A DNA stretch of 46,302 nt from a virus: the IMG/VR virus record IMGVR_UViG_3300020160_000721, positions 1 through 46,302 of that record; one strand, 5' to 3'. The notes under the pieces were generated by a model. The model was not told where the DNA came from and did no database searches. It worked only from the letters and a program-made list of their open reading frames with translations. Made by a program: the position numbers and the translations under genes. Of the stretch, positions 42,051 through 46,302 are shown one piece after another (position 1 is the first letter of the stretch; each line of letters begins with the position of its first letter).

Positions 42051-42070
42051 CTACACGAAGCTTTGCAAAT
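42051..42070 (-). repeat. 20-bp motif, copy 2 (inverted, in integrase leader)
   Basis: Exact inverted copy of 40779-40798. It covers the predicted transcription start region of the integrase promoter, so a protein that binds both copies could control integrase expression while acting at attP. Confidence 0.7.
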
Positions 42071-42073
42071 ATT

Positions 42074-42101
42074 AGTATAGCTATTCTTCGTGCCGTGTCA
42101 A
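42074..42101 (-). promoter_or_regulatory. sigma-70-type promoter of the integrase gene
   Basis: On the minus strand, TTGACA (42101-42096), a 16-base spacer and TATACT (42079-42074). The -35 is a perfect consensus match and the -10 has one mismatch. It lies between the end of the glutaredoxin gene and the integrase ribosome site. Confidence 0.8.
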
Positions 42102-42105
42102 TTCC

Positions 42106-42348
42106 CTAGCCGCCTTCAATCTGTTTAAGCGCCGCTTGCAAGCCAGCCAGACCGCCGACTCGTTGGTTGTTGATGAAGATCTGTGGTAGCTGCCGATGCT
42201 GCGCGGAAACGTTGGCCTGAAAAATTACCAACCCATCAGGTGTGCCAACGTCAAACTCCTGATAGTCCAGCCCTTTGGACTTGAGCAGCTTCTTGGCGGT
42301 CACGCAGTTGGGGCAACCGTCCTTGCTGTAGATGATGATGTTCAGCAT
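42106..42348 (-). CDS. glutaredoxin-like protein
   Basis: Encodes 80 residues from the ATG at 42348, which overlaps the upstream stop. IIIYSKDGCPNCVTAKKLLKSKG has a CPNC redox pair (Cys12/Cys15), and QLPQIFINNQRVGGLAGLQAAL contains the cis-Pro and glutathione-binding turn of glutaredoxins. Phage glutaredoxins usually reduce ribonucleotide reductase; a reductase gene is not visible in this window but an NrdR-like gene is. Confidence 0.9.
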   Translation of the reverse strand: MLNIIIYSKDGCPNCVTAKKLLKSKGLDYQEFDVGTPDGLVIFQANVSAQHRQLPQIFINNQRVGGLAGLQAALKQIEGG

Positions 42349-42605
42349 GAACTCACCCCGCACACCTTCTCCATGTAGGCTACATACACCTGATCAATGG
42401 AGTTAAACGAGCGCGAATCTTCCGGCAGGTAGTAGATGGTGGACGACTTACCCAAGCGTCCGTACTTATCAACCTTGGTGATGACCACCTTGTTCACATT
42501 GGTCTCTCGCTGAAAGCGATGAAGGTAATGTTCCTTGCTGCCGGAGATGTGCATGCTTAACGTCATTGGCAACTCGCAAAACTCTGCAAAGGTGTACTCT
42601 TTCAT
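42342..42605 (-). CDS. hypothetical protein
   Basis: Encodes 87 residues with a GAGGG site before the ATG. ATGA coupling with the gene upstream and a seven-base overlap with glutaredoxin. It contains HYLHRFQRETNVNKVVITKVDKYGRLGKSSTIYYLPED, a mixed alpha/beta pattern, and two Cys near the end. I do not recognise a family. Confidence 0.6.
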   Translation of the reverse strand: MKEYTFAEFCELPMTLSMHISGSKEHYLHRFQRETNVNKVVITKVDKYGRLGKSSTIYYLPEDSRSFNSIDQVYVAYMEKVCGVSSC

Positions 42606-42982
42606 GATGCCCTCATTTCTTTGTATGCTCGTCGCGTTAACCCTAAATTGAAAACGCTGTTGGTCGTCATCAGCTTCCTCACCTTGGCGTTGTAACGGCG
42701 CTTGATTTCTTTCTTGTCTGACTTTGGTCGCTTGGCATTGACGCCCCTGCCGAGCGCATACACAGGGCGCGGATAGCGACGCATGCCTTCGGCGTCATTC
42801 ACGTAGCGCACGACATACACACGTTGAGGTACTTGCTTTCCGGGTCGGCGCAGCCTCGTCAAGATGGTCGAGACATGGTCGCGTTGAATGTCGATGTGTT
42901 GGCAGATTTCGTCTGGCGTCATCTCGCCGAATTCCTTAAGAGCGGCAATGATCTTTGAAACGGTAGAACCCCAATCCCTCAT
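42602..42982 (-). CDS. winged-helix DNA-binding protein candidate
   Basis: Encodes 126 residues from the ATG at 42982, which overlaps the upstream stop (ATGA); upstream in-frame starts would overlap the small membrane gene. Residues 7-45 (KIIAALKEFGEMTPDEICQHIDIQRDHVSTILTRLRRPG) fit a helix-turn-helix/winged-helix fold; the C-terminal half is basic (RPKSDKKEIKRRYNAKVRKL). Likely a regulator or nucleic-acid-binding protein; target unknown. Confidence 0.65.
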   Translation of the reverse strand: MRDWGSTVSKIIAALKEFGEMTPDEICQHIDIQRDHVSTILTRLRRPGKQVPQRVYVVRYVNDAEGMRRYPRPVYALGRGVNAKRPKSDKKEIKRRYNAKVRKLMTTNSVFNLGLTRRAYKEMRAS

Positions 42983-43110
42983 AGCACAAAATCCACAAAA
43001 GACCATCCGAGTTTGAGAGACTCCCACAGCAGGCGCGCCGTCAATCCAGCCGCGATCAGCAGTAGGGTTGTCACAAAGAGTGACGCAGCAAATACTTTCA
43101 GTTCTTTCAT
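42979..43110 (-). CDS. 43-residue single-helix membrane protein
   Basis: Very short gene: ATG at 43110 with GGAG upstream, stop overlapping the next start (ATGA) and start overlapping the previous stop (ATGA). The product is MKELKVFAASLFVTTLLLIA followed by AGLTARLLWESLKLGWSFVDFVL, i.e. one membrane helix with a short amphipathic tail. The two-sided coupling is strong evidence that it is translated. Function unknown. Confidence 0.65.
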   Translation of the reverse strand: MKELKVFAASLFVTTLLLIAAGLTARLLWESLKLGWSFVDFVL

Positions 43111-43502
43111 ACAGACTCCAGATCATGTAACACGGCATTTAGAATTTTCGGTGGAATGCCTGACCACCTTCGCTGACAAATCTCAAGAGAGTTGTCGATG
43201 GTTACGGTGTACTCTTTGCGCCAGATGAATCCTCTTTCAGCCAACTCGCTAAGCACACCGCAAGCTGATTTGATTTTGCGCATGTCACCGGACTCCAGCT
43301 CACCCATACGCTCAAGGCTTCCCGCCATAGCGTAGACAGGTAGCGACAAGACGACCGCTGTATCCGCGCAATGCTCACCCTCATTCAGCATGAAGATGGC
43401 GATCCTCTGAGTGGTCACCGCCTCCCTCATCTTCTGACGAGCAACAGCTCTCGCGACCGGGTTGAGCGCCGAGCTTTTACTTACCTTCTTGACGAGCTTC
43501 AT
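43107..43502 (-). CDS. hypothetical basic protein
   Basis: Encodes 131 residues from the ATG at 43502, with GGAAAAAG upstream. Basic N-terminus, then a helical domain (VARAVARQKMREAVTTQRIAIFMLNEGEHCADTAVVLSLPVYAMAG) and LSELAERGFIWRKEYTVT, which may be another winged-helix-like fold. Coupled to the small membrane gene downstream by ATGA. Function unknown. Confidence 0.6.
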   Translation of the reverse strand: MKLVKKVSKSSALNPVARAVARQKMREAVTTQRIAIFMLNEGEHCADTAVVLSLPVYAMAGSLERMGELESGDMRKIKSACGVLSELAERGFIWRKEYTVTIDNSLEICQRRWSGIPPKILNAVLHDLESV

Positions 43503-43671
43503 TCTTTTTCCGCCCCAAGTTTCTGCACATTTCCCGCTCCTTCTCCGTGTAGTCCGGATGAAAGGAGGCCATAGAGCAGTCGACGTATCTTGTCTGCGGC
43601 CTCCCCATGTTGAAGAACAGCAGCGACACGGCACAGAGAAGCATGACAACAATCACGATCTTGTCGACCAT
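43477..43671 (-). CDS. small membrane-anchored protein
   Basis: Encodes 64 residues from the ATG at 43671, with GGAGGAG upstream and an ATGA overlap with the preceding gene. One N-terminal hydrophobic segment (KIVIVVMLLCAVSLLFF) is followed by a soluble charged tail with two Cys. The C-terminal coding part overlaps the next gene by 26 bases. Function unknown. Confidence 0.6.
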   Translation of the reverse strand: MVDKIVIVVMLLCAVSLLFFNMGRPQTRYVDCSMASFHPDYTEKEREMCRNLGRKKNEARQEGK

Positions 43672-43868
43672 CACTCCTCCGTCATCTGTCTTAGGTAGAT
43701 GGCAACCGAGCTGATGGTGTCCCCGTTGGGGAACATTCGAGTCAACCGATTCGCTGCCTCAATCAGAGCGGAATCCCATGCGGCATTCCAAACCTCTTCA
43801 CTCCAGCCGCCATCGTTCTCGTACGCTTGGTTGCCAGCCCATTGAACAAACACTTCTTCACGCTTCAT
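43671..43868 (-). CDS. small hypothetical protein
   Basis: Encodes 65 residues. Trp-rich and acidic (VQWAGNQAYENDGGWSEEVWNAAWDSALIEAANRL), probably a helical bundle; the ending MFPNGDTISSVAIYLRQMTEE has no motif. Overlaps the upstream gene by 11 bases and couples to the downstream one by ATGA. Function unknown. Confidence 0.6.
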   Translation of the reverse strand: MKREEVFVQWAGNQAYENDGGWSEEVWNAAWDSALIEAANRLTRMFPNGDTISSVAIYLRQMTEE

Positions 43869-44223
43869 TGCTGTCTTTCAAAATCATGTAGTCCGGTATT
43901 GGCTCGGGCGGCGTTCTCACCATACTCTCGAGAGCCTCAAGCAACTTTGTGTCACCACCCTGATAAACCGACTCCGCATACCTAGCGTAGTCACGAGTCA
44001 GGTCATCGCCGTAAATACCTCGCCACTGTTGGTACAACTCTCGCCGTCTGGTTGGGCTTCTTGTCTGGAGAGCAAGCTCAACATGCTCAATGAACTTCTT
44101 CCTGCTTTCATAAAGTTCCATTGCCCACTTGTACTCTTGCTCTGCCTGCTCTGGCGTAAACCTAAGCTTTGACTGGCGCTCATACCTCGGCTTCTCAGAT
44201 GCCTTAGTTTTTTTGGTTGCCAC
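43858..44223 (-). CDS. hypothetical charged helical protein
   Basis: Encodes 121 residues from a GTG with GGAG upstream. Basic N-terminus (ATKKTKASEKPRYERQSKLR), then helices FTPEQAEQEYKWAMELYESRKKFIEH and RRRELYQQWRGIYGDDLTRDYARYAES. Overlaps the upstream MazG-like gene by 20 bases. Similar charged small proteins occur in phage early operons; no function assigned. Confidence 0.6.
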   Translation of the reverse strand: MATKKTKASEKPRYERQSKLRFTPEQAEQEYKWAMELYESRKKFIEHVELALQTRSPTRRRELYQQWRGIYGDDLTRDYARYAESVYQGGDTKLLEALESMVRTPPEPIPDYMILKDSNEA

Positions 44224-44638
44224 TTAACTGCTCCGTGACGATGCGCGAAAGGTTCGGGGCCACGTACTTTGGTCCTTTAAGAATCTTTCCATCTTCACGG
44301 CGCAGCACCTTAAAGAACTCACCCCTGCCATCGCAATGGTCGCAACCTTTTGTTCCGCAGAACAAACACGCCTCAACCAAAAACTTGCTCATGTTGGATC
44401 GCTGCACCTCATCCCACAGAGCTTGAGGATTGAGGCCCATCGAATGAAGCAGGCCGATGGTTACGTAGATCAGGTCGATTGCACCGTCGGCCATCTCGAC
44501 CGTGTCGTTCGACCCGTAGGCGTGGCACAACTCACCCATCTCCTCGTCAATCAGATCCATGTAAAGCTCAACCATGTCTTCGCTTGGCTTCTGACCGGTT
44601 ACATCCATGAATAACTTTTGATCTGTGAATACACTCAC
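44204..44638 (-). CDS. MazG-like nucleotide pyrophosphohydrolase
   Basis: Encodes 144 residues from a GTG at 44638, which overlaps the upstream stop (GTGA) and has GGA upstream. LYMDLIDEEMGELCHAY and VEMADGAIDLIYVTIGLLHSMG give the EExxE ... ExxD acidic metal-binding helices of all-alpha NTP pyrophosphohydrolases. A C-terminal extension carries CLFCGTKGCDHCDGRG, a Cys-rich knuckle that may bind zinc and is unusual for MazG. Likely role: controlling nucleotide pools during infection. Confidence 0.75.
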   Translation of the reverse strand: MSVFTDQKLFMDVTGQKPSEDMVELYMDLIDEEMGELCHAYGSNDTVEMADGAIDLIYVTIGLLHSMGLNPQALWDEVQRSNMSKFLVEACLFCGTKGCDHCDGRGEFFKVLRREDGKILKGPKYVAPNLSRIVTEQLSGNQKN

Positions 44639-44850
44639 TGCTTTTCCAATCGTTCGATCTCTCTGTTCACATACCAAGCAGCCTTCTTGAGATCTTCGAT
44701 TGCGCTTGGGGACTTGAGTCCTGCCCTCCAGATGTACTTCACTGCATTGCCAAGATTGAAGTTCATGTGTTCAGTCACCTGAATGCACTCGACCCCAGAT
44801 GGATGGCTTAGGTAGTGAGTCGGTTTGTTTACTGGGTCGTATTCTTCCAA
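44635..44850 (-). CDS. DUF3310-family protein
   Basis: Encodes 71 residues from a TTG at 44850, preceded by AAAGGAAAAG; this start puts the conserved part right at the N-terminus, whereas a longer version would overlap the zinc-ribbon gene. DPVNKPTHYLSHPSGVECIQ, NFNLGNAVKYIWRAGLKS and LKKAAWYVNREIERL are the DUF3310 signature, found in many phages and sometimes annotated as nucleotide kinase. Overlaps the MazG-like gene by four bases. Confidence 0.8.
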   Translation of the reverse strand: MEEYDPVNKPTHYLSHPSGVECIQVTEHMNFNLGNAVKYIWRAGLKSPSAIEDLKKAAWYVNREIERLEKQ

Positions 44851-44998
44851 CTTTCTTTTCCTTTCTTGGGATGACTGTCTCTTGTGTTGAGTAGATAAAA
44901 CCGCAGGAGTCACACTTGCGACGCCTGCGGTAGCCTGTCTTGTTGCGACGCGTTTCCAACACAGATGAAACATCACAACTACACAATGGGCAATCCAT
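44771..44998 (-). CDS. NrdR-like zinc-ribbon protein without ATP-cone
   Basis: Encodes 75 residues. MDCPLCSCDVSSVLETRRNK and GYRRRRKCDSCGFIYSTQE match the zinc ribbon at the N-terminus of the ribonucleotide reductase repressor NrdR (two CxxC pairs with the RRRR region). The ATP-cone that follows in true NrdR is absent; the rest is a short basic tail. It could act as a DNA-binding modulator of host nrd genes. Overlaps the DUF3310 gene and couples upstream (TGATG). Confidence 0.7.
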   Translation of the reverse strand: MDCPLCSCDVSSVLETRRNKTGYRRRRKCDSCGFIYSTQETVIPRKEKKVGRIRPSKQTDSLPKPSIWGRVHSGD

Positions 44999-45276
44999 CA
45001 GGATGCTTGGGATACGGGATCCAGATTCGATAGTCGCTTGTGAAGTTCTTGCACCACCTCAAAAGCAACCGTCTCTTTTTTGTCTGGGTCTAAGTCTTGA
45101 GAATCAAGCAGCATCTCAATCATGATGATGGCAACGTTCATCCAATCAGAAGGGGAGATGACCTCCCGCTTCTCCATGACTTCGCTCCACCACTCATGAA
45201 GGTACAGCTTAATGAACGTCTGCTTGAACAGGGCTTCCGCCTGCTCCAGCTTCGCTTCCATTTCCTGCTGCGTCAT
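44998..45276 (-). CDS. hypothetical helical protein
   Basis: Encodes 92 residues with AAGGAG upstream of the ATG. All-helical and acidic (EQAEALFKQTFIKLYLHEWWSEVMEKREVISPSDWMNVAIIMIEMLL). No motif. The first 68 bases overlap the end of the HTH gene upstream in another frame. Function unknown. Confidence 0.6.
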   Translation of the reverse strand: MTQQEMEAKLEQAEALFKQTFIKLYLHEWWSEVMEKREVISPSDWMNVAIIMIEMLLDSQDLDPDKKETVAFEVVQELHKRLSNLDPVSQAS

Positions 45277-45427
45277 ACTGACTCCTTACGAATTTGATTA
45301 AGTCTTCTTCGTTGAAACGCCACAAGCGCCCAACCTTTGCGGCTGGAATGCGTTTGTTGCGAGCCAAGATACGGATGGTTTCGGTCGATACGCCGAGAAA
45401 GTCGGCGGCTTTTTCTACATCAAGCAT
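45209..45427 (-). CDS. excisionase/MerR-type helix-turn-helix protein
   Basis: Encodes 72 residues from the ATG at 45427, with GGAGAAAG upstream and a short overlap with the nuclease stop. LDVEKAADFLGVSTETIRILARNKRIPAAKVGRLWRFNEEDLIKFV is a textbook excisionase-type HTH (DNA-binding helix and wing). The Ala/Gly-rich tail runs into the next gene in another frame. Either a regulator of early genes or the directionality factor of the integrase 3.4 kb away. Confidence 0.8.
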   Translation of the reverse strand: MLDVEKAADFLGVSTETIRILARNKRIPAAKVGRLWRFNEEDLIKFVRSQYDAAGNGSEAGAGGSPVQADVH

Positions 45428-46262
45428 TAGCTTTCTCCTGTTGTTCACGTTCACGCGCTAACTGAGGGCAGAACGGTGCCACTTCGCAGTAGCCTTCACA
45501 ACGTCTGTATCCACCTTTACGCTCTTCAATAAAAAATCCCTTGGCTGGTTCGCCAAGTTCTTCCTTGGTATCCGCCACCTTGGTAGCGCGCTTGTTGCCC
45601 TCTTTCATAAGGGCAAACGTACTACCGGCATACCAACGTTCATCATCCGAGCAAAGAACCTCATCGCCTTTAACGGCGGCTTGGTGCATGGACACACGAT
45701 CAGTGATGTATTGCATCGCTTGCTCGTCACTCCACACGGGTAGCTCAATGATCTTCACATTGGACTGCGGATACTTGGGATCACGCTCTGCTTTGGAGCG
45801 CTGCCAATCTCGGAAGATGGCGACCACTTGAAGGCGTTCGATGTCGTGACCATTCTTGATCGCAAGCATTCGAAGGATGTTCAACTGCTTGGTCCAAGAG
45901 TCATCGCCATCTGCCTTATAGGTTGATGTCACCTTCCAGTCTTGGATGGTTTTGTCTGCAACATGCAGACGGTCGAACTGACCTGACAACTTCCAGCCGT
46001 TCACGTCCATGAATAGACGCTCTTCAACCAGAGCTGATGTACCGGCTCGCTCGAGTACTGTGTGGACTGCTTGCCCCATCAAAGCCCATACACGATCAGA
46101 CACATCCTCAACAACGAAGTCCTTGAACTTGCTGTACAAGACTCGACGCTGTGGCGCATCAATCAGTTTGGTGACAGAGATGTCTCCACCGCCTGTGTAT
46201 GGGTCGTTCTTGACCGCCGCAACGAATGCGTCAGGCAAGCCCATGAGGTTGGTTAAGTTCAT
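45420..46262 (-). CDS. PD-(D/E)XK nuclease, RecB/Cas4-like
   Basis: Encodes 280 residues. LMGQAVHTVLER (His67), an acidic pair near 80, SGQFDRLHV (Asp97) and IQDWKVTS (Asp108, Lys110) make the D...DxK active site of PD-(D/E)XK exonucleases. Three Cys at the C-terminus (255, 259, 265: RRCEGYCEVAPFCPQ) resemble the iron-sulphur anchor of Cas4/AddB-type enzymes, but the N-terminal Cys is not obvious. Probably acts in phage DNA replication or recombination. No CRISPR array is present. Confidence 0.8.
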   Translation of the reverse strand: MNLTNLMGLPDAFVAAVKNDPYTGGGDISVTKLIDAPQRRVLYSKFKDFVVEDVSDRVWALMGQAVHTVLERAGTSALVEERLFMDVNGWKLSGQFDRLHVADKTIQDWKVTSTYKADGDDSWTKQLNILRMLAIKNGHDIERLQVVAIFRDWQRSKAERDPKYPQSNVKIIELPVWSDEQAMQYITDRVSMHQAAVKGDEVLCSDDERWYAGSTFALMKEGNKRATKVADTKEELGEPAKGFFIEERKGGYRRCEGYCEVAPFCPQLAREREQQEKANA

Positions 46263-46302
46263 AGTTTGTTCTCGTCCAGCTTATGGTCACCGCACCAGTC
46301 AC
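46259..46302 (-). CDS. C-terminal end of an upstream early gene (partial)
   Basis: The last 14 codons of a minus-strand frame are visible, ending ...DWCGDHKLDENKL with a stop that overlaps the nuclease start (ATGA). The overlap, matching the rest of the operon, is the only evidence that this is a gene end. Identity unknown. Confidence 0.4.
   Translation of the reverse strand, partial: DWCGDHKLDENKL

Noticed and set aside
42028-42051. Upstream GTG start for the integrase
   Set aside because: It lies within the predicted 5' leader and 20-bp motif without a ribosome site; the ATG at 42027 has AAGGAGAGG.
45420-46262. Cas4-like nuclease as part of a CRISPR system
   Set aside because: No repeats with regular spacing and no cas1/cas2 in the window; such nucleases are common in phage replication modules.

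Overview
The window is a contiguous piece of a temperate, tailed double-stranded DNA phage with podovirus-like architecture. It carries terminase, portal, scaffold and coat genes, no tape-measure, tail-sheath or tail-tube genes, and instead two mid-sized internal virion proteins followed by a single 2926-residue protein. A tyrosine integrase lies next to the 3' half of a tRNA-Asn gene (anticodon GTT) that looks like attP. The sequence of that tRNA fragment suggests a betaproteobacterial host, possibly Burkholderiales; this is inference. Giant-protein podoviruses of the Burkholderia phage Bcep22 type are the closest known layout I can name. Both ends of the window cut through minus-strand genes, so the genome extends further.

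Layout. Positions 1-2981: minus-strand small genes, several followed by their own hairpins. Positions 2982-3653: a gene-free spacer between the leftward and rightward arms, containing several strong foldbacks, a candidate structured RNA and a plus-strand intrinsic terminator just before the terminase. Positions 3654-13510: packaging and head genes (small and large terminase, portal, scaffold, coat), head-tail adaptors and the first tail proteins. Positions 13523-20563: an unusual block consisting of a fibre-like protein ending in an Asn-Cys array, a companion protein, two 2-oxoglutarate-oxygenase-like proteins, one minus-strand acetyltransferase-like gene, two overlapping membrane fatty-acid desaturases, a radical SAM/SPASM enzyme and a 64-residue protein. 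Positions 20586-24310: a lysis region rich in small membrane proteins, with a holin candidate, nested spanins Rz/Rz1 and a GH19 endolysin. Positions 24325-40742: tail and adsorption proteins, a few small accessory genes, and the ejected internal virion proteins. Positions 40745-42105: attP, inverted repeats, a late terminator, the integrase and its promoter. Positions 42106-46302: a tightly overlapping minus-strand operon with glutaredoxin, MazG-like, DUF3310-like, NrdR-like zinc-ribbon, excisionase-like HTH and PD-(D/E)XK nuclease genes.

How it works together. The plus-strand genes are nearly all coupled by ATGA or TAATG overlaps, so capsid, tail, lysis and ejection proteins are probably made from one late transcriptional programme, perhaps controlled by readthrough of the terminator in front of the terminase gene. 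The minus-strand genes on both arms are probably the early/metabolic programme and are likely continuous in the part of the genome not shown.

The part most likely to be undescribed is 13523-20563. I infer that this is a modification cassette: one or more of the oxygenases and the radical SAM/SPASM enzyme may act on the Cys/Asn-rich end of the fibre, while the desaturase pair probably alters host lipid acyl chains or an acyl group. The motifs of each enzyme are directly visible; their substrates are not.
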